Shown here piece after piece: positions 7,908 to 15,977 of a DNA stretch of 64,000 bases; within the stretch, counting starts at the first letter, position 1; each line of letters opens with the position of its first letter. The notes beneath the pieces were generated by a model. That model was given only the letters and a program-made list of their open reading frames with translations, was not told the DNA's origin and did not search any database. Source of the DNA: Mesorhizobium kowhaii. GTDB lineage: Bacteria; Pseudomonadota; Alphaproteobacteria; Rhizobiales; Rhizobiaceae. A program made the position numbers and the translations under genes. The stretch is taken from positions 930,001 through 994,000 of the forward strand of contig NZ_MZXV01000013.1 in NCBI RefSeq assembly GCF_003253745.1. The letters run 5' to 3'.

Positions 7908-8651
7908 TCACTTGGCATCGTGAAAGATAATGCCGACCGTGTGGCGCATGCCTGAGCGCAGGCGGCTGACGCCGTGGCGCAAATTGACGCGGTAATTCCC
8001 CTTGCTTCCCTGCACCGGCCGGTTGTGGACGGCGAAGGCAACCGCGTCGCCCTGGCGCAGCGGCACCACCTCGACCCGGCTCTGCATGCGCGGCCGCTGT
8101 TCGGTCAGCGCGAACTCGCCGCCGGTGAAATCCTCGCCCGGTTCGGAAAGCAGGATCGCCACCTGCAGCGGGAAGGCGAGGTCGCCGTAAAGGTCCTGGT
8201 GCAGGCAGTTGAAGTCGCCCGGCACATATTGCAGCAACAGCGGCGTCGGCCGCGTCTGGCCGGCGGCGTGGCACTGTTCGAGAAACTCGGCATGCGTCGC
8301 GGGGTAGCGCATGGCTTGACCCATGCGCTCGTTCCACCGGTTGGCGACCTCGGCCAGCCTGAGATAGAGCGCGCTGCGCAGGCCGCCGAGCAGATCGGGC
8401 AAGGGATAGCGGAAATAGCGGTACTCGCCCTTGCCGAAGCCGTGCCTGGCCATGTGGATGTGGCTGCGGAAATGCTCTTCATGGGGATAGAGGCTGGCGA
8501 TCTGCCGGCACTCTTCGGGCGCGAGCAGCTTTTCGATCACCGCGCAGCCGAAGCCGTCGAGGTCAGCGGCAAGGGCTGGCCAGTCGTAACCAACGATGCG
8601 CGTCTCAGCAGCTTCGACCACGGATGCGGCAACCTTGGCACGGGCGTTCAT
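7908..8651 (-). CDS. 2-oxoglutarate/Fe(II) oxygenase, DNA-damage-associated family
   Basis: A 247-residue protein resembling the 2OG-Fe(II) oxygenase group annotated as acting on damaged DNA (PF09859-like). The iron-binding pair is visible as H151 and D153 in CLHQDLYGD, and the distal His is probably H226 in NLRHGVSR. The GGEFALTEQRPR segment is typical of the fold. The start ATG overlaps the ogt stop codon (ATGA), and GGAGG lies 8 nt upstream, so the two genes are translationally coupled. Coupling to an O6-alkylguanine methyltransferase and proximity to ada argue for a role in oxidative removal of alkyl damage. The substrate is inferred from context. Confidence 0.85.
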   Translation of the reverse strand: MNARAKVAASVVEAAETRIVGYDWPALAADLDGFGCAVIEKLLAPEECRQIASLYPHEEHFRSHIHMARHGFGKGEYRYFRYPLPDLLGGLRSALYLRLAEVANRWNERMGQAMRYPATHAEFLEQCHAAGQTRPTPLLLQYVPGDFNCLHQDLYGDLAFPLQVAILLSEPGEDFTGGEFALTEQRPRMQSRVEVVPLRQGDAVAFAVHNRPVQGSKGNYRVNLRHGVSRLRSGMRHTVGIIFHDAK

Positions 8652-9211
8652 AGTGTTGCCTCCTTGTCGAGCAGGGCGCGCTTGCGCTCGACGCCCCAGC
8701 GGTAGCCGGCCAGCGTGCCGTCGGAGCGGACAACACGATGGCAGGGAATACCGAGCGCGATGGCGTTGGTCGCACAGGCCGTCGCCACGGCGCGGGCACC
8801 ATTCGGCTGGCCAAGGCGGCGGGCAAGGGCGGTGTAAGTGATGGTGGCGCCGCACGGGATGGCGCGCAGCACGTCCCACACCCTCTGCTGGAATGGCGTG
8901 CCGTGGCGCATGTCGAGCGGCAGGTCGAGACCGATGCTGGGCGTTTCGATGAAGCGCGCTATCGCCGCGAGATCGTCGCGCAATCCGGCCTCGTCTTCGA
9001 GGAGCCTCTTGCCGGGGAAGCGGTTGCCGAGGTCCTGCTCCAGCGTGTCGGCGTCGGAGCCGATCAGGATGGCGCAGACGCCGATGCGGCTGCGCGCCGC
9101 CAGGATGTTGCCGATCGCGGATTCGCCGATGGCATAGGCGATGGTGTCGAGGGCGGCGGCGTTGCGGGCTATTGCCGTCGGTGCGGTCATTTGGGTTTGC
9201 ATGAGGTTCAT
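8648..9211 (-). CDS. ogt: Methylated-DNA--protein-cysteine methyltransferase
   Basis: A 187-residue suicide enzyme that moves O6-alkyl groups from guanine to its own cysteine. The active-site motif GIPCHRVVRSDGTLAGYRWG (Cys near residue 156) and the DNA-binding helix TYTALARRLGQPNGARAVATACATN are intact. The N-terminal 70 residues form the usual ribonuclease-H-like cap domain. It is closely related to the C-terminal half of the ada product encoded 0.4 kb upstream, suggesting duplication. ATG 9211 has AGGAG 8 nt upstream, better than a GTG three codons earlier. It overlaps the following oxygenase gene by 4 bp. Confidence 0.93.
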   Translation of the reverse strand: MNLMQTQMTAPTAIARNAAALDTIAYAIGESAIGNILAARSRIGVCAILIGSDADTLEQDLGNRFPGKRLLEDEAGLRDDLAAIARFIETPSIGLDLPLDMRHGTPFQQRVWDVLRAIPCGATITYTALARRLGQPNGARAVATACATNAIALGIPCHRVVRSDGTLAGYRWGVERKRALLDKEATL

Positions 9212-9320
9212 TGCCTTCACTCCTTTGTGTGTGACTGAACCCTACAGAGACGGCGTCCGGTCCTCACTCCGGTGCTTGCTTTCAAATTCAAATCGCAGGA
9301 TCTGGGGCCGTTCACACTCG

Positions 9321-9557
9321 TCACGCGAGGCGGGTGACGGAGAGCTCGCCGAGCAGGAACACTTCGCCGGTCAGCAGGTGTAGCTCGATCTCGCCGGTCG
9401 TGGTGCGGCTCCACTCGGCTTTGCCGCCGTCGATTAGCTCGCCGATTGCGGTCATCACCAATGATTTTGCGTCATCGGCGCGCTTGTGGCGAGAACTGTC
9501 GCGGGTCTGGCTGTTCCCATTGGCGGTGTTGTCGGGAGACCTAGCCATCGCGCGCAT
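9321..9557 (-). CDS. Small conserved-looking protein between ada and ogt
   Basis: A 78-residue protein of unrecognised family. The first 30 residues are polar and probably disordered. The remainder (SLVMTAIGELIDGGKAEW, then GEIELHLLTGEVFLLGE) looks like a short helix followed by beta strands. ATG 9557 has GAGGAG 10 nt upstream and starts only 14 bp after the ada stop, so it is very likely cotranscribed with ada. No catalytic motif is visible. A role in the alkylation response is suggested only by position. Confidence 0.6.
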   Translation of the reverse strand: MRAMARSPDNTANGNSQTRDSSRHKRADDAKSLVMTAIGELIDGGKAEWSRTTTGEIELHLLTGEVFLLGELSVTRLA

Positions 9558-9571
9558 TGCGGTCCGTCTCC

Positions 9572-10705
9572 TCAGGCCCGCGCAGACCGATGATCTGCTG
9601 GTCTCGACCCGCTCGATCCACCGGACCCCGCCTCGCGGTCGAGCAGCGCGCGCTTGCGCTCCGCGCCCCAGGCGTAGCCGGACAAGGCACCGTCCTTGCG
9701 GATCACGCGGTGGCAGGGAATGGCGACGGCAAGAGTGTTGGCAGCACAGGCGGCGGCGATGGCGCGGGTCGCTTTTGGAGCCCCGATGCGCTCCGCGATC
9801 TCGGCATAGGAAACCGTGTGGCCGACCGGGATGTCCTGCAAGGCCTGCCAGACCCGCTGCTGGAACGCGGTGCCGCGCACGTCGAGCGGCAGGTCGAGGC
9901 CGAGCGCCGGCGCCTCGACGAAACCGACGACGCGGGCGACCAGCGCCTCATAGTCGCGGTCGCCGCCGATCAGCCGCGCCCTGGGGAAACGGTCCTGCAG
10001 GTCGCGCACCAGCGCGTCGGGATCGTCGCCGAGCAGGATCGAGGCGACGCCTTTTTGGCTCGACGCCACCAGGATCGCGCCGAGTGAGGATTCGCCGACG
10101 GCAAAGCGGATTTCTTCATGGGCGCCGCCGGCGCGATAGCGCGTCGGCGTCATGCCGAGCATGCCGGTGGATTTCTCGTAAAAACGCCCGCTCGAATTGA
10201 AGCCGGCGTCGTAGATCGCCACTGTCACGCTGGCGCCGTCCTCCAGGCCCTGACGGACGCGGGCGGCGCGCTGCGCGGCGGCATAGTCCTTCGGCGTCAG
10301 CCCGGTGACGGCCTTGAAGACGCGATGAAAATAGCCGGCGCTGCGCCCGGCGGCCACCGCCAGTTCGGCGAGCGACGGTTCTTCCTCGCTCCGTTCGATC
10401 CTGCGACAGGCATCGGCGACCATCGCGGCATTGCCGGCCTCCAGCGACGGGCCATCCGGGTTGCAGCGCCGGCATGGGCGAAAGCCTGTCGCCTTGGCCT
10501 GATCAATCGTGTCGTGCAACTGCACGTTCTTCGGATTGGCGCGCCGCGACGGGCAGGAGGGCCGGCAATAGACACCGGTCGTCGCCACCGAATACCAGAA
10601 CGCGCCATCGACCGATTTGTCGCGCGCAACGATGCGCGCCCAGCGCGGATCGTCGGCAACCGGGAGCGGCGTGGATTTTAGATTTCTCGCCAGGGTGATG
10701 AACAT
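9572..10705 (-). CDS. ada: Bifunctional Ada: methyl-sensing activator and O6-methylguanine methyltransferase
   Basis: A 377-residue protein with the full Ada layout. The N-terminal zinc domain carries the four cysteines in YCRPSCPSRR and RPCRRCNPDG (about residues 45-80) that accept methyl groups from phosphotriesters. An AraC-type helix-turn-helix (about 95-190) follows, then the C-terminal methyltransferase domain with AIPCHRVIRKDGALSGYAWG (Cys near residue 330). Methylated Ada is known to activate repair genes, so it may induce ogt and the 2OG oxygenase downstream. ATG 10705 gives a normal N-terminus (MFITLARN); a longer frame adds 38 residues without similarity to the family. Confidence 0.94.
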   Translation of the reverse strand: MFITLARNLKSTPLPVADDPRWARIVARDKSVDGAFWYSVATTGVYCRPSCPSRRANPKNVQLHDTIDQAKATGFRPCRRCNPDGPSLEAGNAAMVADACRRIERSEEEPSLAELAVAAGRSAGYFHRVFKAVTGLTPKDYAAAQRAARVRQGLEDGASVTVAIYDAGFNSSGRFYEKSTGMLGMTPTRYRAGGAHEEIRFAVGESSLGAILVASSQKGVASILLGDDPDALVRDLQDRFPRARLIGGDRDYEALVARVVGFVEAPALGLDLPLDVRGTAFQQRVWQALQDIPVGHTVSYAEIAERIGAPKATRAIAAACAANTLAVAIPCHRVIRKDGALSGYAWGAERKRALLDREAGSGGSSGSRPADHRSARA

Positions 10706-10790
10706 GGCCGGTATTGAAGCCGCCAAAAGCCGGCCTCGCCACCCGTTTCCTGCCAAGTGCCGCCGATCGCCGTCCCCCGAAGCCTCGTTC

Positions 10791-11483
10791 CTACGCCGCC
10801 CGCTTGGGTTCGATCGCAAATGGGCTGAGCCCGAGCCAGGTCTGCATCTTCCTCGCGATGTCCTGATCGCCGGTCAAGGCGACCTTTGCCCCGGCCTTCT
10901 CGACCGTGATCAACCCCATCCAGATCGCCGTCATCGTGTGCAAGTCGGTCGAAACGTAGAGATCGACGTCAAAGCCAGGGTCGTACCAGCACAGATCGAC
11001 CTCGCCGTGCTTTTCGACGATTAGCCACCACGACCGTTTGGACGCCGGTAGCTCCTGATACAGAAATTGTATCACCGTGCGCCCTTCGGGCAGTGGCGAG
11101 GGGTTCAGGTTGCGCCGCATGTCCCACATCAGCAGCGACGGATCGAGGTTTTTCAGCGACAGCCGGGACTCGACCCATTTCTGTCCCCAGAAGCCCATCG
11201 CCTCGACGACCGGGCGCAAATCCCGGCCCGCTTCCGTCAGCCGATATTCGAAGATGCCTTTCTCGCCCGGCACTTCCTTGCGCTCGATGATCCCCGCCAG
11301 CTCAAGCTCCTTCAGCCGTTGCGACAGAAGGGTCGGCGACATTTTCGGGACGCCGCGGCGCAGGTCGTTGAAGCGGGTCGACCCCGCCACCAGTTCGCGC
11401 AGCAGCACCATCGTCCAGCGGGTGCAGAGCACCTCGGCGGCCATCGATAGCGGGCAGAACTGCTTGTATCCGTGCTGGGTCAT
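10791..11483 (-). CDS. HxlR-family regulator with C-terminal SCP2-like domain
   Basis: A 230-residue regulator. The HxlR winged helix occupies about residues 5-105 (FCPLSMAAEVLCTRWTMVLLREL, then MSPTLLSQRLKELELAGII). The C-terminal half (about 125-225), including VDLCWYDPGFDVDLYVSTDLHTMTAIWMGL, resembles the sterol-carrier-like ligand domain fused to some HxlR proteins. That suggests a hydrophobic ligand. It is divergent from a DUF1330 gene, with three overlapping half-sites of a palindromic operator between them. ATG 11483 has GGGAGAGG upstream; the longer frame crosses the operator and was rejected. Confidence 0.88.
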   Translation of the reverse strand: MTQHGYKQFCPLSMAAEVLCTRWTMVLLRELVAGSTRFNDLRRGVPKMSPTLLSQRLKELELAGIIERKEVPGEKGIFEYRLTEAGRDLRPVVEAMGFWGQKWVESRLSLKNLDPSLLMWDMRRNLNPSPLPEGRTVIQFLYQELPASKRSWWLIVEKHGEVDLCWYDPGFDVDLYVSTDLHTMTAIWMGLITVEKAGAKVALTGDQDIARKMQTWLGLSPFAIEPKRAA

Positions 11484-11542
11484 GATTGGTGCCTCTCCCT
11501 CGAACCTGGGCTGAATATTAGGCCTTCCTGAATGAAGCGACC

Positions 11543-11570
11543 AGTACGGAAACTGTACTACCCCAGTACA
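11543..11570. promoter_or_regulatory. Palindromic operator between HxlR/SCP2 and DUF1330 genes
   Basis: AGTAC-N7-GTACT (11543-11559) overlaps TGTACT-N5-AGTACA (11554-11570), so three AGTACA-like half-sites lie in 28 bp between the divergent genes. The site sits 60 bp before the regulator ATG and 89 bp before the DUF1330 ATG, suiting joint repression. Binding by the adjacent HxlR protein is inferred from position. Confidence 0.65.
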
Positions 11571-11658
11571 GATCGCGGACTGGTTGGCGAGTGCCCTGCC
11601 ATGCGAGCCCTTGGCCGGTGCACGGGATACCCTGTGCGCAGCAACCAGGAGACGACCC

Positions 11659-11985
11659 ATGACCGCTTATATTATCGCAGACATCAAGGTGAAGGACCCG
11701 CAGTGGATGCCGTCCTATGCCGCATCGGTGCACGACCTCGTCCACAAGCATGGCGGCAGATATCTGTCGCGCAGCGGCAACGTGACGACGCTTGAAGGCA
11801 AGCCGCTCGACACCACGCTGATCGCCCTGATGGCGTTCCCATCGGAAGCGGCGGCGCGCGCCTTCACCAACGATCCGGCCTATGCGCCCTTCGTCTCGGC
11901 CCGTCAGGATGGCAGCGACAGTCGTTTCCAGATGATCGACAACACCGATCTGGCCGGAACGATCCCGTATCTGCCGAAGGGATGA
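11659..11985 (+). CDS. DUF1330 domain protein (dimeric alpha/beta-barrel fold)
   Basis: A 108-residue soluble protein of the DUF1330 family. It has the usual start MTAYIIADIKVKDPQWMPSYAASV, a central YLSRSGNVTTLEG strand, and FPSEAAARAFTNDPAYAPF. The fold is ferredoxin-like, shared with EthD and ABM proteins, but no enzymatic activity is established for most members. CAGGAGAC upstream of ATG 11659 is a fair ribosome binding site. It is divergent from the HxlR/SCP2 regulator, which is expected to control it. Confidence 0.88.
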   Translation: MTAYIIADIKVKDPQWMPSYAASVHDLVHKHGGRYLSRSGNVTTLEGKPLDTTLIALMAFPSEAAARAFTNDPAYAPFVSARQDGSDSRFQMIDNTDLAGTIPYLPKG

Positions 11986-12106
11986 TCCTTCCCGGCAGTC
12001 GTCACATCGATTTCGGGATCTCGAAGCAACAACAGTCACAGCCCTTGCGTGTTGGGCCCCCGTATTTTCGGCGGCCGGCCAGCTGTGCTTTTTCAAGAAG
12101 AATGGA

Positions 12107-12643
12107 ATGAAGATGATTTCAAACTTTTGCAACAGGCTTCTCATGGCGGGGGCCATGCTGGCCGTCTGCACCGCGTTCGCGCAGGCCCATCAGGAAGCGG
12201 CTGCGCCCGCGTCCGGCCCCAATCCGCTGGCCGACAAGGTACGGGCTGCCAACAGCCGGTTTGTCGACGTCAAGGCCGCGACGGCCGAGGGCTATGCGCC
12301 CATCCCATGCGCCAGCGGCATCACCGGCGGCGCCATGGGCATCCACTACGTCAACGGCCAGTATCTGAAGGACGACAAGATCGACATCGCCCGTCCCGAA
12401 GCCGTGATGTACGAGCCGATGGCCGACGGCACGCTGAAGCTGGTGGCGGTCGAATACATCACCTCGAAGGGGCCGGCGTCGCTGGACGGACAGCTGTTCA
12501 ACTTCAACAGCGCGCCCAACCGCTACGGCCTGGGCGAGTTCTACGAACTGCATGTCTGGGCCTGGAAGGGCAACCCGACCGGCACCTTCGCCGACATGAA
12601 CCCGAAAGTGTCATGCGAACACGCGATGGCGCCGAGCCAGTAG
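12107..12643 (+). CDS. Secreted protein of unknown family, paralogue of 37181-37712
   Basis: A 178-residue exported protein. Residues 1-27 form a signal peptide (LLMAGAMLAVCTAFAQAH, cleavage probably after AQA). The mature part is unrecognised but strongly conserved with the frameshifted copy at 37181-37712. Shared segments include AEGYAPIPCASGITGGAMG, MYEPMADG, KLVAVEYITSKGPAS, FNFNSAPNRYGLG and FYELHVWAWKGNPTG. Two cysteines (in IPCAS and KVSCEH) could form a disulfide. The sequence gives no catalytic motif. Two closely similar copies 25 kb apart suggest a duplicated periplasmic or extracellular function. Confidence 0.85.
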   Translation: MKMISNFCNRLLMAGAMLAVCTAFAQAHQEAAAPASGPNPLADKVRAANSRFVDVKAATAEGYAPIPCASGITGGAMGIHYVNGQYLKDDKIDIARPEAVMYEPMADGTLKLVAVEYITSKGPASLDGQLFNFNSAPNRYGLGEFYELHVWAWKGNPTGTFADMNPKVSCEHAMAPSQ

Positions 12644-12650
12644 CCGGCAA

Positions 12651-12678
12651 GGCCAGGCGGCGCCAATGCCGCCTGGCC
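12651..12678 (+). terminator. Hairpin after the secreted-protein gene
   Basis: A perfect 11-bp stem (GGCCAGGCGGC with GCCGCCTGGCC) and a 6-nt loop lie 8 bp past the stop. No T-run follows, so termination is likely but not certain. Confidence 0.5.
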
Positions 12679-12724
12679 ACTCGCCCGAAGCCCGTGGGGG
12701 GTTGTCGGCTTCAGCCAGGCCCGG

Positions 12725-13795
12725 TCATTGTGACGCCGGATCGGGGATCGCCAATCCCACCTCGGTGATATTCTGGATCGCTTCCGGCAGCAGGAAACGC
12801 CCCGTCAGGGACCAGACCAAGGACACGACAAGGATCGACAGGTAGCCATCCACGGCATAGTGCCAGCCGGTGTAGACCGAGCCGAACAGGATAAAGGCGG
12901 CAAAGGACCAGCCGACAGTGGCCCAGCGACGACCGAAGCTGGCCAGGAAGAATGCATTGAGCGTGGCCATTGCGACGTGCACGCTTGGCATGGCGGAGAT
13001 GCCGGTACCCAGCTCCGGGCGACCACTTTCGTAGGCTGCAAACAGATAGCTGGCATAGGCATGGACCGACGCCGCGTAGCCGTTTTGCGCCAGGGCGATT
13101 TGCAGTCCGGCAAACCGGTCTCCGCCGTAGAACTGGTCGTAGAATATCGGGCCGGTGGACGACAAGACTGTCGCAAGAACGGTACCGCACAGGATCGTGG
13201 TCAGCGCAAATGCCCAGAGATAGCGCAAGCGCCTGGCCGGGCTGTTCCAGAAGGCGACGAAGAGCACGGTGCCAAACCATTGCACGAACCATGCATATCC
13301 GTAGCCGGCGAAAATGGCGAACGAGACTGGTTCGGGAATGATGTTGTGCGCCCATGCCCAGGGATTGGTGCCATGCAGCTGAAGATCGAGCTCCGCCAGG
13401 GCGCGGTCGGCATAGAATGGGACGATGTCCGGGATTGCGATTTTCAAGGTGGTGAAGGCGGTGATGCCGAGAAAGAACAAAAGGATGACGGGCGCGGCTG
13501 CCAGCCAACGCTGCCTGAGCGTGTCGAGCATGAACCTGGTCGGATTGTCCCTGGCGAATGCCAGCGCCATCAGGCCGAGCCCAGCCGCCAGAAGCGCGGG
13601 CAACAAGAAGGCGAACGGCTTGGCATAGGATTGGGCCAGATGCAGATAGCGATCCGGCTGCAGGTAAAGAGCGGTCACGGCATAGGTCAGACACAGGGCA
13701 GTCAGCAGCCAGCCGCTCCTGGTTGCCGCGATGTCTAGGTCAAGAGGGGCAGACGAGCGGCTGTTATCGCCGCGCTGCCCGGTGTACGCATTCAT
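12725..13795 (-). CDS. PAP2-superfamily integral membrane phosphatase/phosphotransferase
   Basis: A 356-residue polytopic membrane protein with about six to eight helices. Two PAP2 catalytic motifs are visible: SAMPSVHVAMA near residue 270, and YTGWHYAVDGYLS near residue 315, giving the His-Asp pair. A SSTGPIFYD segment near residue 213 fits the PAP2_3 or inositol-phosphoceramide-synthase-like branch. It probably acts on a lipid phosphate or transfers a phospho-head group at the membrane. There is no lipid biosynthesis gene next to it. The region upstream (13800-13930) is strikingly AT-rich and should contain its promoter. Confidence 0.85.
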   Translation of the reverse strand: MNAYTGQRGDNSRSSAPLDLDIAATRSGWLLTALCLTYAVTALYLQPDRYLHLAQSYAKPFAFLLPALLAAGLGLMALAFARDNPTRFMLDTLRQRWLAAAPVILLFFLGITAFTTLKIAIPDIVPFYADRALAELDLQLHGTNPWAWAHNIIPEPVSFAIFAGYGYAWFVQWFGTVLFVAFWNSPARRLRYLWAFALTTILCGTVLATVLSSTGPIFYDQFYGGDRFAGLQIALAQNGYAASVHAYASYLFAAYESGRPELGTGISAMPSVHVAMATLNAFFLASFGRRWATVGWSFAAFILFGSVYTGWHYAVDGYLSILVVSLVWSLTGRFLLPEAIQNITEVGLAIPDPASQ

Positions 13796-13829
13796 CGGAG
13801 GACATCCCGCCAGCTGCCCAGAAAACTGT

Positions 13830-13930
13830 TATGGAGTATTTCGCAGAGAATGTATTACCGTCTGGTTACACTTTCATCGAAGTAAAATTAAAAATATTAG
13901 AAAGTTATAATGCAAAATTTGTTGGCAAGG
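13830..13930. other. AT-rich intergenic block
   Basis: About 100 bp with GC near 30-35% in a 65% GC setting, between the PAP2 gene and the convergent end of the ester cyclase gene. It contains TATAAT on the plus strand near 13908. No reading frame of merit is present. It may be a promoter/UP region for the PAP2 gene or a small insertion remnant. Confidence 0.4.
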
Positions 13931-14034
13931 ATTCATTGACGAAGATGTCGCGCCGCAACGCACCGGCATCATTCGCCGCCATCCGAGGCTTTCGACTGTT
14001 GCAGGCTGCCGTCATCGAGCTTCGGCCAAGACAG

Positions 14035-14063
14035 AGGGCCATCGCCTGGGCGGCGATGGCCCT
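14035..14063 (-). terminator. Hairpin after the ester cyclase gene
   Basis: A perfect 12-bp stem (AGGGCCATCGCC with GGCGATGGCCCT) and a 5-nt loop end immediately past the stop codon of the leftward gene. It lacks a long U-tract. Confidence 0.55.
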
Positions 14064-14067
14064 GCAA

Positions 14068-14517
14068 TCAGGCGGCCTTGATCAGGCCGAGCTGGGTGAG
14101 GGCGGCGACGCCGTCGTCAAGGCCGATCTCCTCCACGATCCTGCTGTCGACCACTTTCAGCACGGTGGTGCCGGTGAAGCGCATGGTGCGGCCGGTGGCG
14201 GCCGGCAGCGAACCGACGAGGAAATCGCTGAACGCCGGGCCGGTATGCGTGCCGCCGCCCTCCCACTGGCCGACGACATAGTCGCCTTCGGCGATGAGGT
14301 CGGCGGTGGCCCAGAAGTTGAGGTCCGGGAAAGCGGCGCGGAAGTCGGTCATGAAGGCCTTGATGTCGTCGCGGCCGCAGCGCGGCTCGTGCAGCGAGTA
14401 TTTCAGCAGCATGTCGGGTGCTGAGATGTCGTCGACGACCGACAGATCGCAGGTTTCACCCCAGAAATCGGTGAACCATCTGATGACGACGGCCTTGTTG
14501 TCTTCCTGTTTGGTCAT
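14068..14517 (-). CDS. SnoaL-like ester cyclase / NTF2-fold protein
   Basis: A 149-residue protein of the SnoaL-like polyketide cyclase (ester cyclase) family. It has the typical start KAVVIRWFTDFWGETCDLSVVDDISAPD, then DDIKAFMTDFRAAFPDLNF, the core strand GDYVVGQWEGGGTHTG, and a C-terminal VVDSRIVEEI strand. Members bind or isomerise small hydrophobic molecules; the substrate here is unknown. GGAGG lies just upstream of ATG 14517. A hairpin (TCACCGG/CCGGTGA, 14548-14567) in the leader may be regulatory. A TetR gene follows on the opposite strand and could be a partner. Confidence 0.85.
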   Translation of the reverse strand: MTKQEDNKAVVIRWFTDFWGETCDLSVVDDISAPDMLLKYSLHEPRCGRDDIKAFMTDFRAAFPDLNFWATADLIAEGDYVVGQWEGGGTHTGPAFSDFLVGSLPAATGRTMRFTGTTVLKVVDSRIVEEIGLDDGVAALTQLGLIKAA

Positions 14518-14759
14518 TGGGAGGTCCTCTTTGTTGTTTGGGGATCACCGGTCTTCGCCGGTGACCTGGGGCCATGACTAGGACGATCCGGCGGGCGCAA
14601 AACTCCGGTTCTTGCCGGCCAATCGAAAGGCGGGGAGGCGTCGATGCCGAGGCCAAGGCATAATAAACAGACCGGGCGGATTGTTTTTGCCGTGCTTCAG
14701 GTCTATCTCATGGACGCGGACGCCACGTCACGCGTCGCGCAGGTTTGTTGGAAGTCGCC

Positions 14760-15356
14760 ATGGACAATGTTTCCCGTTCCGAACGATCCCGAAGCGCCAT
14801 CATCCAGGCGGCGCTCGCCATCATCGCGCGGGATGGACCGGGCCGGCTGACGCTGGACGCCATCGCCCGCGAGGGTGGCCTCAGCAAGGGTGGCGTGATG
14901 CATCAGTTCCGCACCAAGGAAGCGGTGCTGAAGACGCTGCTGGAGAACCAGGTCGAGTTCTTCGAGAACTTCTCCAGGGATTATCTGGCCAGCGCGGACA
15001 TGAAGGAAGCGCAACTCTCGGCACAGATCGCGGTGCAACGCAAAGCCATCGCGGAGCCGCATTCGGTGGCCTTCGGCCTGCTCGGTGCCCTGGCGGAGAA
15101 CCCGGCGCTGCTTTCGGGCCTGCGTGAGACCGATGCCAGGAAGGTCGAGGCCATTCGATCCGAGGCTGCCGACCCCGATCTCGCGACGCTTCGCCTGTTC
15201 GCGGCCAAAGGCATTGCCCTGTCGACAATGATGGGCATCTGCTCGCTGTCGGATGAGGATCGGGAGCGGCTGTTCGAGCGCCTCCTCGACAACGGACAGT
15301 GGCCGGACTCTGCTGCCGCCAAGGACCGCCCAACTTCCCCTTCAGCCGGCGATTAA
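14760..15356 (+). CDS. TetR-family transcriptional regulator
   Basis: A 198-residue repressor. The N-terminal helix-turn-helix (about residues 8-55) reads SAIIQAALAIIARDGPGRLTLDAIAREGGLSKGGVMHQFRTKEAVL, a classical TetR DNA-binding domain. The C-terminal helical ligand domain includes a TetR_C-like stretch FGLLGALAENPALL. ATG 14760 is in frame with a longer start at 14745 but better spaced from GGAAG. A perfect palindrome at 15362-15379, just past its stop, probably places the next gene under its control. Confidence 0.9.
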   Translation: MDNVSRSERSRSAIIQAALAIIARDGPGRLTLDAIAREGGLSKGGVMHQFRTKEAVLKTLLENQVEFFENFSRDYLASADMKEAQLSAQIAVQRKAIAEPHSVAFGLLGALAENPALLSGLRETDARKVEAIRSEAADPDLATLRLFAAKGIALSTMMGICSLSDEDRERLFERLLDNGQWPDSAAAKDRPTSPSAGD

Positions 15357-15361
15357 AATAA

Positions 15362-15379
15362 AAACCGACTAGACGGTTT
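15362..15379. promoter_or_regulatory. Palindromic operator candidate after tetR-type gene
   Basis: AAACCG-ACTAGA-CGGTTT is an inverted repeat with perfect 6-bp arms, 58 bp before the ATG of the membrane protein gene. Its size and symmetry fit a TetR-family operator. Binding by the adjacent regulator is inferred. Confidence 0.5.
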
Positions 15380-15436
15380 GCAAATCGGATTTTGCCTGTT
15401 ATACGAACACCCAACGCAAGAGCGAGGGGTGCAGGC

Positions 15437-15967
15437 ATGTTTCGGCCGGGGACGAAGTGCGGTGCTGGATGGCCCGCAAGCAACTGGCAACTGGCCAGGC
15501 TGAAGGTTTCCGGCGCAGCGTCTCCGGCTCATGGGCGCATGTCGGCGGAGGCGACGCCTGTCGCCGGCGGGCATGGCATGCGATCCTTGATCTCTTGGCC
15601 ACTCGCTACATGGCGACCCACCGCATTCAGTTTCACGCCGCTGGTGGCCACCGGCCTCGTCCTGTGCGCCGTCGACCTGATGACGGCCCTGCTGGCAATG
15701 CGGCTGTTTGACCGCCTGCGCGCCGCCGCACCTGGTCCAGATCCCTGGGCGTTGTCGGATTATCGGCCACAGACGCCGCTACTGGTGCTGGCGGCGGTGC
15801 TCGCCTTGCTGCCGCTGCTTCATCTTGCGTCGAAGGTTCTCGCCCATGCCGCGCAAAAGCCGTCGCGCCGGCATGCGTGGTTGCGCGCCGTCCGCATGAC
15901 GCTGTGCGTACCGGCGAGCCTCTGCCCGGTCACCGTCATCACCCTTTTGCTTACAACAGGACATTAA
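15437..15967 (+). CDS. Hypothetical membrane protein downstream of TetR gene
   Basis: A 176-residue protein with an unstructured N-terminal 60 residues and three predicted membrane segments (FTPLVATGLVLCAVDLMTALL, TPLLVLAAVLALLPLLHL, and a C-terminal segment ending LLLTTGH). The family is not recognised. ATG 15437 has GAGGGG about 8 nt upstream; a later ATG at 15539 is possible and would trim the N-terminus. The gene follows a TetR palindrome and is separated by 10 bp from a DUF3313 lipoprotein gene, so the two probably form a small operon for an envelope function. Confidence 0.65.
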   Translation: MFRPGTKCGAGWPASNWQLARLKVSGAASPAHGRMSAEATPVAGGHGMRSLISWPLATWRPTAFSFTPLVATGLVLCAVDLMTALLAMRLFDRLRAAAPGPDPWALSDYRPQTPLLVLAAVLALLPLLHLASKVLAHAAQKPSRRHAWLRAVRMTLCVPASLCPVTVITLLLTTGH

Positions 15968-15977
15968 GGCATTGAAA

